The notes beneath the pieces were generated by a model. That model saw only the letters and a list, made by a program, of their open reading frames with translations, did no database searches and was not told where the DNA came from. A stretch of 33,968 bases of DNA from Acanthamoeba sp. SK_2022b (taxonomy: Eukaryota > Discosea > Longamoebia > Acanthamoebidae). How positions within the stretch are numbered: position 1 is the stretch's first letter; every line of letters begins with the position of its first letter. Below are positions 8,547 through 16,194 of this stretch, in pieces. The stretch is taken from contig JANDJZ010000649.1 of assembly GCA_027943245.1 (NCBI GenBank), positions 1-33,968 of the forward strand, read 5' to 3'. The position numbers and the translations under genes were made by a program.

Positions 8547-9584
8547 TCAACCGGCGAAAATATGCGCCTGGCCCATCACGTTGAGAGTGACCTGAGAACC
8601 GGGCTGCAGGCCTTCGCGGCTGACGGTTTTGATCTCGATTTGCGCGCCGCCGGCGGCCATTTGCAGGTTGAGCGTAGAGACGAAGCCGGCGAAATCGATG
8701 CCGGTGATCACCGCCTGGCCGTGCTGCGCCGGATCTGACAAACCGATTTGAATCTGCTCCGGGCGCAGCATGATGCGCGCCGGGCCGCTGCGTTGCCGAT
8801 CGTCGACGGCGATGCGCCCCAATGCGCAGTCGGCCCAGCCGTGCGCCAGTTCGGCGGTCAACACCAGCGTTTCGCCAAGGAAGCTGGCGGTCGGCTCATC
8901 GACCGGCCGCAGATAGAGATCTTGCGGTGCGCCCACCTGCGCCAGCCGGCCGTTGCGCATCACCGCTACCTGATCGGCGAACGACAGCGCTTCGCTCTGA
9001 TCGTGAGTGACCAGAATCGACGCCACCTTGGCCTCCGTCAGCAGTTCGGCGACCGCTTTGCGGGTGGCGGCGCGCAGGCCGGTATCCAGCGCCGAGAATG
9101 GTTCGTCCAGCAGCATCAGCCGGGGTTGCTGCGACAGGGCACGCGCCAGCGCGACCCGTTGCTGCTGCCCGCCGGACAACTCGTGCGGCCACAGCGCGGC
9201 CAGACGGCGATCCAGCGCCACCATCTCCATCAGCGCCTCGATGCGCCGCTGTTTCTCACGCTTGCTGCCTTTAAGGCCAAAACCGATGTTGCCGGCGACG
9301 GTAAAGTGCGGGAACAGCGCGCCATCCTGCGGGACGAAGCCTATGCCGCGCAGATGCGCCGGCACCCAGCCGCCGCCGTTGCCCATGGCTTGCCCCTGCA
9401 GCAGGATCTGGCCGCCGTCAGGAATTTCAAAGCCGGCGATGATGCGCAGCAGGGTGGTTTTGCCGGAGCCGGAAGGGCCGACGATCGCCGTGCGGCTGCC
9501 GGCGGCAACCTGCAGGTCGATGTGTTCCAGCACCCTGATGGCGTTATAAGATTTTTCGATACCGTGCAGTTCGAGCGTGCTCAT
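8547..9584 (-). CDS. sfuC: Ferric iron ABC transporter ATP-binding protein SfuC
   Basis: A 345-aa ATPase that powers ferric-iron import with SfuB and SfuA. It shows Walker A GPSGSGKT (36-43), Q-loop [12 protein letters not shown], signature LSGGQQQR, Walker [13 protein letters not shown] and the switch histidine in [10 protein letters not shown]; the last 100 residues form the TOBE-like regulatory region common to FbpC/PotA-type ATPases. The start overlaps the sfuB stop codon by 4 bases (ATGA), so the two are translationally coupled. Gene order (A, B, C on one strand) and protein types match the S. marcescens sfu system; the assignment rests on that synteny and on the FbpABC family. Confidence 0.94.
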   Translation of the reverse strand: MSTLELHGIEKSYNAIRVLEHIDLQVAAGSRTAIVGPSGSGKTTLLRIIAGFEIPDGGQILLQGQAMGNGGGWVPAHLRGIGFVPQDGALFPHFTVAGNIGFGLKGSKREKQRRIEALMEMVALDRRLAALWPHELSGGQQQRVALARALSQQPRLMLLDEPFSALDTGLRAATRKAVAELLTEAKVASILVTHDQSEALSFADQVAVMRNGRLAQVGAPQDLYLRPVDEPTASFLGETLVLTAELAHGWADCALGRIAVDDRQRSGPARIMLRPEQIQIGLSDPAQHGQAVITGIDFAGFVSTLNLQMAAGGAQIEIKTVSREGLQPGSQVTLNVMGQAHIFAG

Positions 9585-11164
9585 AGTCCCGCCGTGCGTT
9601 TAGATTGAGAATAAAGAAGCCAGGTGAGCGGCAATGACAGCGCCACCATAATCAGCGCATAAGGCGCGGCGGCGACGTAGTCTATCTCGCTGGTCAGCGC
9701 CCAAAATCCGGTGGCCAGCGTGCGGGTGCCGTTCGGCGCCAGCAACAGCGTGGCGGTCAGTTCATTGGCGATCGCCAGGAACACCAGCGCCGCGCCCGCT
9801 GCGGCACCCGGCGCCGCCAGCCGCAGCGTAGTGCTCCACAGCGCCTGCGCCGGCGATTTACCGAGGCTGCGCGCCACGTTTTCCAATTCCACCGGCGCCT
9901 GTGCGATGCCGGCGCGCAGATTGATCAGCGCCCGCGGCATAAACATCAGCAAATACGCCAGCAGCAGGGTGATTTCGGTTTGGTAAATCGGCCGGAAGCT
10001 GTGAATGGTGATGGTCACCAGGGCCAGCGCCACCACGATGCCGGGCAGCGAGCTGGTCACGTAGTTACAGCCTTCCAGCACGCGGTACAGCCGGGCCGGA
10101 TAGCGTACCGACAGCCAGGCCATCGGAATGGCGCACAGCGTGATCAGCAACGCGCCGACGCCGGACAGCGACAGCGTTTGCCACAGCGCAGGCCACAGCT
10201 CGGCGTTGCGCCACACCTCGAATCCCCCCAGCCACAGCCAGCGGGCCAGGGTAATGAAAGGCACGCCCAGCGCCAGCGCGGTCAGCGAAATCGGCAGCAG
10301 CAGCGCCAGCGCGGCGAGCGGCAGCGAAAGGCGACGCGGCGTTTGGCTGCGGGCGCTGCCGGAACCGACGCGGGCATAGCGCGCGCGGCCGCGGCTGAGA
10401 GCCTCAAGCAGCAGTAACCCGAGGCAGCACAATACCAATACGCCGGCCAGCATGTTGGCCGCCGGGCCGTTGAAGGTCGACTGGAACTGATCGAAGATCG
10501 CGGTGGTGAAGGTATCGAAGCGGATCATGGCATACAGGCCATACTCCGCCAGCAGGTGCAATGCGATCAGCAGGGAACCGCCCCAGACCGCCAGCTTCAG
10601 CTGCGGCAGCACCACGCGGAAAAAGACCGTCAGCGGCCGGGAACCGAGCGAGGTGGCGACGTCTTCGATACCGGGATCCAGACGGCGCAGGACGGCGGCG
10701 GCCGGTAGGTAAATAAACGGGAAATAGGCGAGCACCGAGATGAAGACCCCGGCGCCCAGGCCGTGCATCGACGGCACCAGGCTGATCCAGGCATAGCTTT
10801 GCACAAAGGCCGGCACCGCCAGCGGCGCGGTGGCCAGTACCGCCCAGAGACGGCGGCCCGGCAGCGTGGTGCGCTCGGTCAACCAGGCCAGGGCCACGCC
10901 CAGCACGGCGCAGATCGGCAGCGTCAGCACCACCAACAGCAGGGTGTTCAACAGCAGTTCCGCCACGCGCGGGCGGAAAACCAGAGCGTTGACCGTTTGC
11001 CAGCCGGTTTCAAACGCCACGCCGATAACGAATCCCAGCGGCAACAGCGCCAGCAGCGACAGCAGCACGGCGCTGGCCACTACGATCGCCCCCGGCCGCT
11101 GATGACGGGGGACAACAGAATAACGCCGCGCGGTCTGCGCGGCGTGGGTACTCAGGTTTGACAT
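9581..11164 (-). CDS. sfuB: Ferric iron ABC transporter permease SfuB
   Basis: A 527-aa inner-membrane permease built from two homologous halves of about six helices each, as in FbpB-type fused permeases. Each half carries an EAA-type loop that contacts the ATPase: [20 protein letters not shown] in the first and [20 protein letters not shown] in the second. The ATG at 11164 is chosen; a TTG three codons upstream (11173) is closer to the weak GAGAG ribosome site and cannot be excluded. It lies 33 bases after sfuA, with an intercistronic hairpin between them, and overlaps sfuC. It transfers ferric iron from SfuA across the cytoplasmic membrane. Confidence 0.94.
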   Translation of the reverse strand: MSNLSTHAAQTARRYSVVPRHQRPGAIVVASAVLLSLLALLPLGFVIGVAFETGWQTVNALVFRPRVAELLLNTLLLVVLTLPICAVLGVALAWLTERTTLPGRRLWAVLATAPLAVPAFVQSYAWISLVPSMHGLGAGVFISVLAYFPFIYLPAAAVLRRLDPGIEDVATSLGSRPLTVFFRVVLPQLKLAVWGGSLLIALHLLAEYGLYAMIRFDTFTTAIFDQFQSTFNGPAANMLAGVLVLCCLGLLLLEALSRGRARYARVGSGSARSQTPRRLSLPLAALALLLPISLTALALGVPFITLARWLWLGGFEVWRNAELWPALWQTLSLSGVGALLITLCAIPMAWLSVRYPARLYRVLEGCNYVTSSLPGIVVALALVTITIHSFRPIYQTEITLLLAYLLMFMPRALINLRAGIAQAPVELENVARSLGKSPAQALWSTTLRLAAPGAAAGAALVFLAIANELTATLLLAPNGTRTLATGFWALTSEIDYVAAAPYALIMVALSLPLTWLLYSQSKRTAGL

Positions 11165-11186
11165 AACGATCAAAAACTCTCGGTTT

Positions 11187-11212
11187 GCCGGCGGGCCTTA
11201 CAGCAGGCCGGC
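11187..11212 (-). promoter_or_regulatory. Intercistronic hairpin between sfuA and sfuB
   Basis: GCCGGC occurs at 11187-11192 and 11207-11212 and, with an inner CCT/AGG pairing, folds around the sfuA stop codon. A short T-run follows on the minus strand. Such hairpins commonly let the binding protein be made in excess over the permease; that role is inferred. Confidence 0.5.
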
Positions 11213-12214
11213 TTCGGTCATCAGTTCGACCACTTTTTTACTGTTCAGCTGCGCGGCATCTACTTTCGGTGCGTCCAGATCTTTCAGCGGCACCAGTTTC
11301 GGGTTGGAGGCTGCGCCGATGCCGACGGCGTATTCGAAGGCGTTGTTGGTGCGCAGGATCTCCTGGCCCTGTTTGCCGGTGATCCACTTGATGAACGCCT
11401 GCGCCTGCTGCTGATGCTTGCTGGAAGCCAGCACGCCGCCGCCGGAGATGCTGACGAACGCGCCCGGATCCTGATGTTTGAAGTAGTACAGCTTGATGTT
11501 GTTGCTGTTCTCGCCGGTTTTAGCGCCATCCACGAACGGGTAGTAGTGATAGATCACGCCGCTGTCGACCTGGCCGGCATTGACCGCTTTCATCACCGTG
11601 CTGTTGCCCTTATAGGCGGTGAAATTGGTTTTCATCGCTTTCAGCCATTCCAGCGTCGCTTTCTCGCCTTTCAGCGCCAGAAGCGCGCTGACGATCGCCT
11701 GGAAATCGGCGCCCGACGGCGAGGCGGCCCAGCGGCCTTTCCATTCCGGCTTGGCCAGGTCCAGCAGCGACTTCGGCAACTGCGCTTCGGTCAGTTTGGC
11801 CGGGTTGTAGACGAACACGGTAGAGCGGGCGGCGATGCCGGTCCAGCGGCCGTGGCTTGGGCGATACTGCGGTTCCACCTGGGCCAGCGTCGCGGCGTCC
11901 AGCGGGGCGAACAGCTTGGCGTTATCCACCAACACCATCGCCGGGGAGTTTTCCGTCAGGAAGACGTCGGCAGGCGAAGCGCTGCCTTCTTGCACCAGCT
12001 GATTGCCCAGCTCGCTGTCGCCGCCGTTGCGCAGCGTGACCTTGATGCCGGTGTCTTTGGTAAACCCGTCGACCCAGGATTTCACCAGGTTTTCATGTTG
12101 GGCGTTGTAAATGACGATGCCCTGATCGGCCGAGGCCGCCTGAGCGCCGAAGGCCAGCATCATCGAGGAGGCGAGCAGGGCGACGGGGCCGAGAGATGAA
12201 ATACGCAGCTTCAT
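11198..12214 (-). CDS. sfuA: Periplasmic ferric iron-binding protein SfuA
   Basis: A 338-aa precursor with a signal peptide (positive start MKLR, hydrophobic core, cleavage near AFGAQA-ASA). The mature protein is an FbpA-type transferrin-like binding protein: it opens with IVIYNAQHENLV (His40 as a likely iron ligand) and has the Tyr224-Tyr225 pair in IYHYYPF that coordinates ferric iron in the family. It captures Fe(III) in the periplasm and delivers it to SfuBC. It is first in the sfuABC operon, with a Fur-box-like sequence at 12297-12315 upstream. Confidence 0.95.
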   Translation of the reverse strand: MKLRISSLGPVALLASSMMLAFGAQAASADQGIVIYNAQHENLVKSWVDGFTKDTGIKVTLRNGGDSELGNQLVQEGSASPADVFLTENSPAMVLVDNAKLFAPLDAATLAQVEPQYRPSHGRWTGIAARSTVFVYNPAKLTEAQLPKSLLDLAKPEWKGRWAASPSGADFQAIVSALLALKGEKATLEWLKAMKTNFTAYKGNSTVMKAVNAGQVDSGVIYHYYPFVDGAKTGENSNNIKLYYFKHQDPGAFVSISGGGVLASSKHQQQAQAFIKWITGKQGQEILRTNNAFEYAVGIGAASNPKLVPLKDLDAPKVDAAQLNSKKVVELMTEAGLL

Positions 12215-12623
12215 GCAGTTATCCTTTTAGCGTTCGAATGAGGAAAACGAATATCGCCTGGCAAGCGCAAGCAGCCCGATTTTAGCCAAGAACATCAATA
12301 ATGATAGTGAAAACGATTCGTATTAAATTATTTTTGACGATCGCTCACAAAATGAATTGCCCTAAGGATAAGTTAAGTTTTGGCTGGAATAATCTGTATT
12401 GATTGCCTGAATTTATTTCACTGGCGGTTCGCGACGTTCCTGTTCGGCGATGCCGGCCGCCGCGCCCTCCCGCTTGCTTTAGCCTGTTTCCGCCACTACT
12501 TCATTGATAATGAAAGAAATTCAACACCGCTTTTGGTTATGACTCATAGCGATTAATGATTTAATTTATTCCACTGCCACATTGCATATTGAACGCGATA
12601 AAACACTAATCAGGGATATCGAC
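12215..12623. promoter_or_regulatory. Divergent control region of sfuA and the OppA-like gene
   Basis: This 409-base AT-rich stretch contains no convincing gene. It holds the Fur-box-like site for sfuA at 12297-12315, a 6-3-6 dyad (TTCATT-GAT-AATGAA, 12500-12514) in front of the peptide-binding-protein gene, and the AGGGATA ribosome site at 12612-12618. I could not assign confident -35/-10 pairs for either gene. Confidence 0.5.
12297..12315. promoter_or_regulatory. Fur box upstream of sfuA
   Basis: AATAATGATAGTGAAAACG matches 12 of 19 positions of the Fur consensus, including nine in a row (ATAATGATA). It lies 83 bases before the sfuA start codon. Iron repression of sfu through Fur is established for S. 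marcescens; the exact site here is my reading. Confidence 0.65.
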
Positions 12624-14243
12624 GTGAAATATTCATTTAATGGCAAGAAACTGGCTGGTTTAATCCTCCTGGCTTTTAACGCGACGGCAGCTCAGGCGGC
12701 CGACGTACCGGCGGGCGCTAAACTGGCGCCGGTACAGGAATTGGTGCGCGCCAACGGCTATGAACCGGCGACGCTGGATCCGAACCTGGCCGAGAGCAAT
12801 GTGGAGTTCTACATCTTCAACGATCTGTTCGAAGGTTTGCTGCGCGTCGGTAAAGACGGCGAAGCGATCCCGGCGCTGGCGCAGAAATGGGAGCATCAGG
12901 GCAACGTCTGGACCTTCCATCTGCGGCCGCAGGCCAAATGGTCGAACGGCGATCCGGTAACCGCCGACGATTTCGTCTACAGCTGGCGGCGCCTCACCGA
13001 TCCGAAAACCGCGTCGCCGTACGGCAGCTATCTGGCTTCGGCCTACGTGCTTAATGCGGCGGCGATCAACGCCGGCAGCAAACCGCCGAGCGAGCTGGGC
13101 GTCAAGGCGCTGGACGCGCATACCCTGCAGGTGACGCTGTCGGAGCCCAACTCCTACCTGCTCAAGCAGCTGGTACATTTTCCGGTCTTGCCGGTTAACC
13201 GCAAGGTGGTGGAACAGTACGGCAAGAACTGGACTCAACCGGCGCATTTTGTCGGCAACGGCGCATTCCGTCTCAGCCAGTGGGTGGTGAACGAAAAGGT
13301 GGTGGTGGAGCGTAACCCGCAGTATTGGGACAACGCCAACACCGTGCTCAACAAGGTGACGTTCTTGCCGATACAGGGCTTCCCGGAAGTGGCGCGTTTT
13401 CGCGCCGGCGAGGTTGAGTTGGGGTATACCACGCCGCCGGAGCTGTATCAGCAGCTGAAAAAAACGCTCGGTGAGCAACAGCTGGTGACCTATCCGCTGC
13501 TCTCCACCAGTTATTTTGCCTTCAACAACCGCCAGGCGCCGTTTAACGACCTGCGGGTGCGCCAGGCGCTGAATCTGGCGCTGGACAAAGAGATTATCGC
13601 CGGCAAGGTGCTGGGATACGGCCAACAGCCGGCCTGGACCTTTACCCCAACGGGGGCGGGCGGCTATAGCCTGCAGCCCGGCGCGGCGGCCGGCTGGACG
13701 CCGGAACAACGGCACGCCCAGGCGAAGCAACTGCTGGCACAGGCCGGTTTCAACGCCGAGAACCCGCTGCGCTTTACCGTGCTGTACAGCAACGACGCCA
13801 CCATCAAGAAGATCGTCATCGCCGCCGCCGCCATGTGGAAAAAGAACCTAGGGGTAGAGGCCAGCTTGCAAAGCCAGGAGCGTAAAGTGACGCTGGATAA
13901 TATCAACCGCGGGCAGTACGGCGTGGCCTTTACCCGCTGGCTGGCCGATTACAACGATCCATCCACCTTCCTGAACGTGTTCCGTTCCGACAGCAGCGAG
14001 AACAGCCCCAAATACCATAACCCGGACTATGACCGCATTCTGCATCAGGCAACGGCGGCGCAGACGCCGCAGCAGGTGCAGCAATACTTCCAGCAGGCCG
14101 AGGCGGTGCTGGCCGCCGATACGCCGGTGGCACCGGTGTACTACGAAGCCAACGCCACGCTCATTAAACCCTACGTGAAGGGGATCGATTTTACCCGTCA
14201 GGGCGCTTTGTACGATAAAAACGTCTATCTTCTCGAGCACTGA
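12624..14243 (+). CDS. OppA/MppA-like periplasmic oligopeptide-binding protein
   Basis: A 539-aa precursor with a signal peptide (KYSFNGKKLAG..., cleavage near TAAQA-ADV). The mature protein is a family-5 solute-binding protein as in OppA: NGYEPATLDPNLAESN near the start, WTFHLRPQAKWSNGDPVTADD and FVYSWRRLTDPKT, and the ligand-pocket region toward the end. It would bind short peptides for an Opp-type ABC importer, but no permease or ATPase genes are adjacent, so it probably feeds a transporter encoded elsewhere, as MppA does. The GTG at 12624 is chosen because AGGGATA sits 5-6 bases upstream and the signal peptide starts there; the open frame extends to a TTG at 12582. A strong terminator follows. 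Confidence 0.9.
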   Translation: MKYSFNGKKLAGLILLAFNATAAQAADVPAGAKLAPVQELVRANGYEPATLDPNLAESNVEFYIFNDLFEGLLRVGKDGEAIPALAQKWEHQGNVWTFHLRPQAKWSNGDPVTADDFVYSWRRLTDPKTASPYGSYLASAYVLNAAAINAGSKPPSELGVKALDAHTLQVTLSEPNSYLLKQLVHFPVLPVNRKVVEQYGKNWTQPAHFVGNGAFRLSQWVVNEKVVVERNPQYWDNANTVLNKVTFLPIQGFPEVARFRAGEVELGYTTPPELYQQLKKTLGEQQLVTYPLLSTSYFAFNNRQAPFNDLRVRQALNLALDKEIIAGKVLGYGQQPAWTFTPTGAGGYSLQPGAAAGWTPEQRHAQAKQLLAQAGFNAENPLRFTVLYSNDATIKKIVIAAAAMWKKNLGVEASLQSQERKVTLDNINRGQYGVAFTRWLADYNDPSTFLNVFRSDSSENSPKYHNPDYDRILHQATAAQTPQQVQQYFQQAEAVLAADTPVAPVYYEANATLIKPYVKGIDFTRQGALYDKNVYLLEH

Positions 14244-14250
14244 GAAATAT

Positions 14251-14280
14251 AAAAGCGGCTGATTTATATCAGCCGCTTTT
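14251..14280. terminator. Strong terminator after the OppA-like gene
   Basis: A perfect 13-bp stem, AAAAGCGGCTGAT (14251-14263) with ATCAGCCGCTTTT (14268-14280), and a 4-base loop lie 7 bases past the stop codon. The A/T flanks make it work in either direction. Confidence 0.9.
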
Positions 14281-14307
14281 ATAGATTCGTGTTTAATAAC
14301 ATTATCC

Positions 14308-14324
14308 TAAATACTCCATAAACG
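14308..14324 (-). promoter_or_regulatory. Candidate PhoP box upstream of the M-box/mgtE promoter
   Basis: On the minus strand CGTTTA and TATTTA are separated by exactly five bases, close to the PhoP consensus (T/G)GTTTA-N5-(T/G)GTTTA with one mismatch in each half. It lies about 39 bases upstream of the TATACT hexamer. It is a short motif in AT-rich DNA, so chance is possible. Confidence 0.3.
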
Positions 14325-14362
14325 ACGGGCAATCTTTTCTTCCCGCTGAAGAAAACACCGCC

Positions 14363-14368
14363 TATACT
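14363..14368 (+). promoter_or_regulatory. -10 element of the mgtE leader promoter
   Basis: TATACT, within CTATACT, lies about 25 bases before the M-box aptamer, the expected position for its promoter. The -35 region (TTCCCG at 17-bp spacing) is poor, consistent with activator help or a sigma-S-type promoter. Confidence 0.5.
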
Positions 14369-14390
14369 GCGCCGGTAGTTTATATGCAGT

Positions 14391-14557
14391 ATCTCGTTTG
14401 GCGAGGCTCCTATACAAACACAGGTTACTGATCTGACGACATCGAGAGATGCCCAAGGTTAAGACAGGCTTTATCGGATTAAGGTTCAGCCCAAAGTAAC
14501 TTCCGAGCAACAATTCGGATACGTTGTATAGTGCTAAAACCTGGACGCGGAGATAGG
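14391..14557 (+). ncRNA. M-box (ykoK leader) Mg2+ riboswitch aptamer
   Basis: The leader carries the conserved M-box segments in order: GCGAGGCTCCTATACAAAC (14401-14419), ACAGGTTACTG, GACGACATCGAGAGATGCC, an ACAGG repeat, and the closing TATAGTGCTAAAACCTGG (14527-14544). ATCTC (14391-14395) can pair with GAGAT (14550-14554) to form the closing P1 stem. M-box RNAs bind several Mg2+ ions and fold compactly when magnesium is plentiful, shutting down the downstream transporter. The downstream gene is an MgtE Mg2+ transporter, the classic M-box target. Assignment is by motif recognition; a covariance-model search would settle it. Confidence 0.88.
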
Positions 14558-14626
14558 CAGTCTGCACTCCCTCTGTGGTTACGCCCCTATGCGATTCGCT
14601 GTTGAAGTTCAAAACAGAAATAGGGA
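14553..14626 (+). promoter_or_regulatory. Expression platform: Shine-Dalgarno sequestering hairpin of the mgtE riboswitch
   Basis: CCCTAT (14585-14590) pairs with ATAGGG (14620-14625), which includes the AGGGA ribosome site of mgtE; an inner stem CTGTT (14599-14603) with AACAG (14613-14617) supports it. The same CCTAT can instead pair with an upstream ATAGG (14553-14557), whose first two bases belong to the aptamer P1 stem. This gives two exclusive states and suggests translational control: P1 formed with Mg2+, ribosome site hidden. Confidence 0.65.
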
Positions 14627-14632
14627 CTGACA

Positions 14633-15655
14633 ATGATCAAGTCACATCAACATTATTCTTCTCCGGCGCTGAGCGCGACTGAAACTCTCGACGAGACCTC
14701 GGTCGCCGGCTATATGAACGCCGATTTTATTACTGTTCCCGCGACGATGACGGTCAATCATGCCCGGGAATATTTACTTTCACAGCTAAAAACGGACGAA
14801 ATTCCCACCCGGGTATTTATTACCGCGGACGATTATCATCTGCGCGGCACGCTGTCGGTGAAAAAACTGCTGCAGTGCGACGAGCAGGATAAAGCGGTCG
14901 GCGTGATGATGGACCACAGCTATTTTCAGGTTTCGCCCGACGACGATCGCAACGATGTGGCGCATCTGCTCGGCAAGGGCGGCCTGGACGTGGTGCCGGT
15001 CGTGGCGAACAACACGCTGGTCGGTGTGCTGGGGGAGCGAGAGATCGCCCGCCTGGTCGAGGATGAAAACACCGAAGACGCGCAGCGCCAGGGCGCAAGC
15101 CTGCCGCTGGACAAGCCTTATCTGGAGACCAGCCCGTGGGCGCTGTGGCGTAAACGTTCGGTGTGGCTGCTGATGCTGTTCGTCGCCGAAGCTTACACCG
15201 GCAACGTGCTGAAGGCGTTTGAAGATCAGCTCGAAGCGGCGATCGCGTTGGCGTTCTTTATCCCGCTGCTGATCGGCACCGGTGGCAACAGCGGCACCCA
15301 GATCACCTCGACGCTGGTGCGCGCCATGGCGCTGGGTGAGGTCAGCCTGCGCAACCTGGGCGCGGTGATCCGCAAGGAAGTGACGACCTCGCTGCTGATC
15401 GCCGTCACCATTGGCCTGGCGGCCTGGGTACGCGCCTGGATCATGGGCGTCGGCATGGAGGTGACGTTGGTGGTCAGCCTGTCGCTGGTGGCAATCACCG
15501 TGTGGAGCGCGATTGTCTCGTCGATCATTCCGATGCTGTTGAAACGTCTCGGCATCGATCCGGCGGTGGTATCAGCGCCGTTTATCGCTACCTTTATCGA
15601 CGGCACCGGCCTGATTATTTATTTCAAAATTGCCCAGCACGTTTTGGGGATTTAA
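14633..15655 (+). CDS. mgtE: MgtE-type magnesium transporter lacking the N-terminal superhelical domain
   Basis: A 340-aa inner-membrane protein. Residues about 20-150 form a tandem CBS pair (VAGYMNADFITVPATMTV; DVVPVVANNTLVGVLGERE), followed after a linker by about five membrane helices with the MgtE pore signatures FIPLLIGTGGNSGTQ and PFIATFIDGTGLIIYF. Typical MgtE is about 450 aa; here the roughly 120-residue N domain is absent, a known short variant. CBS domains of MgtE sense cytoplasmic Mg2+ and gate the channel. AGGGA lies 6 bases before the ATG and is hidden by the riboswitch platform. It is first in a short operon with the MgtS-like gene. Confidence 0.93.
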   Translation: MIKSHQHYSSPALSATETLDETSVAGYMNADFITVPATMTVNHAREYLLSQLKTDEIPTRVFITADDYHLRGTLSVKKLLQCDEQDKAVGVMMDHSYFQVSPDDDRNDVAHLLGKGGLDVVPVVANNTLVGVLGEREIARLVEDENTEDAQRQGASLPLDKPYLETSPWALWRKRSVWLLMLFVAEAYTGNVLKAFEDQLEAAIALAFFIPLLIGTGGNSGTQITSTLVRAMALGEVSLRNLGAVIRKEVTTSLLIAVTIGLAAWVRAWIMGVGMEVTLVVSLSLVAITVWSAIVSSIIPMLLKRLGIDPAVVSAPFIATFIDGTGLIIYFKIAQHVLGI

Positions 15656-15660
15656 ACGGT

Positions 15661-15682
15661 TCCCGCTCTAAACAGGGCGGGA
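15661..15682 (+). promoter_or_regulatory. Intercistronic hairpin after mgtE
   Basis: TCCCGC (15661-15666) and GCGGGA (15677-15682) form a 6-bp stem with a 10-base loop just after the mgtE stop. No U-tract follows, so it more likely protects or attenuates the mRNA than ends it. Confidence 0.4.
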
Positions 15683-15714
15683 GTGTGACAAAAAAGAGGA
15701 GGACGTTAAAAAAC

Positions 15715-15771
15715 ATGGATACCGACCAACCCCGATATTTAACGCAAGGGGCTTTTATCGATAACATTTAA
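15715..15771 (+). CDS. Possible 18-aa leader peptide between mgtE and the MgtS-like gene
   Basis: ATG at 15715 opens an 18-codon frame, MDTDQPRYLTQGAFIDNI, ending 15 bases before the MgtS-like start. A strong GAGGAGG lies upstream, but 12 bases away, longer than ideal. The acidic, proline-containing start loosely recalls the MgtL leader peptide of mgtA, whose Asp/Glu/Pro-rich N-terminus destabilises ribosomes at low Mg2+; that parallel is speculative. It may equally be untranslated spacer. Confidence 0.35.
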   Translation: MDTDQPRYLTQGAFIDNI

Positions 15772-15786
15772 CCTGAGGACAAAATA

Positions 15787-15879
15787 ATGGGAAACATGAC
15801 TATTTTTATGGGATTCCTGGCAATGATCAGCTCACTGGGCCTGTTAGCGGCCTATATGAGCACCAAATGGGATGATTGA
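15787..15879 (+). CDS. mgtS: MgtS-like small inner-membrane protein (30 aa)
   Basis: A 30-codon frame encodes one hydrophobic helix bracketed by GNMTIFMGFLA and LLAAYMSTKWDD. This closely matches E. coli MgtS (YneM, 31 aa), which also has GNM near the start and ends LAAY-S-KWDD. E. coli MgtS is induced by low Mg2+, binds the MgtA importer and protects it from FtsH. GAGGA lies 7 bases before the ATG. The gene is downstream of riboswitch-controlled mgtE and before a perfect terminator, so it is probably in the mgtE transcript; here its partner may be MgtE or an MgtA encoded elsewhere (inference). Confidence 0.85.
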   Translation: MGNMTIFMGFLAMISSLGLLAAYMSTKWDD

Positions 15880-15905
15880 TGAACGCAAAAGATCCGCCTA
15901 GATGC

Positions 15906-15945
15906 ATCCTCCCCGTAACCGCTATTTATTATGGGGAGGATTTTT
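15906..15945 (+). terminator. Intrinsic terminator of the mgtE-mgtS operon
   Basis: ATCCTCCCC (15906-15914) and GGGGAGGAT (15933-15941) form a perfect 9-bp stem with an 18-base loop, followed by a T-run (15941-15945). It ends the operon 26 bases past the MgtS-like stop codon. Confidence 0.85.
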
Positions 15946-15988
15946 AGCGGCGCGCCGAACGCGCGGCCTGATACGGGAGTTGATAATA

Positions 15989-16168
15989 ATGACGATTCTT
16001 ATTCTGGGATTGCTCTACGCCATTTTAATGATCTCGGTGGGCGTTAATGAGATTTATTTTTATTCCACCGGAAAATCCAATTTTCTTACTAGCCTCATGC
16101 TGACATTTTCTGGCAGTATGCTGCTGATCGCCTTTGTCTGGCAATTATCCTCTAAAGTAAAAAAATAA
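15989..16168 (+). CDS. Small two-helix membrane protein of unknown function
   Basis: A 59-aa protein I do not recognise. Two hydrophobic segments are visible, about residues 3-22 (ILILGLLYAILMISVGV) and 33-52 (LTSLMLTFSGSMLLIAFVW), separated by a polar turn NEIYFYSTGKSN and followed by a basic tail SKVKK. GGGAG lies 9 bases before the ATG at 15989; the open frame extends upstream to 15902 but that part overlaps the mgtS terminator. It starts 43 bases past that terminator and ends 26 bases before the CDF transporter gene, suggesting co-transcription with the latter. Confidence 0.7.
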   Translation: MTILILGLLYAILMISVGVNEIYFYSTGKSNFLTSLMLTFSGSMLLIAFVWQLSSKVKK

Positions 16169-16194
16169 ATCACCGTCCGAATGTGAGCAGCATA

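Noticed and set aside
12506..12524. Second Fur-like sequence in front of the OppA-like gene
   Set aside because: Its 12 of 19 matches equal the sfuA site, but they rest on GATAATGA only and the right half is poor; the neighbouring gene has no iron role.
14307..14633. Minus-strand ORF of 108 codons across the mgtE leader
   Set aside because: It covers the M-box and its platform; the RNA motifs explain the conservation and the peptide has no recognisable feature or ribosome site.
15878..15903. Mini-ORF of 8 codons (MNAKDPPR) overlapping the MgtS-like stop
   Set aside because: Too short to judge and it runs up to the operon terminator; overlap with the stop codon may be chance.
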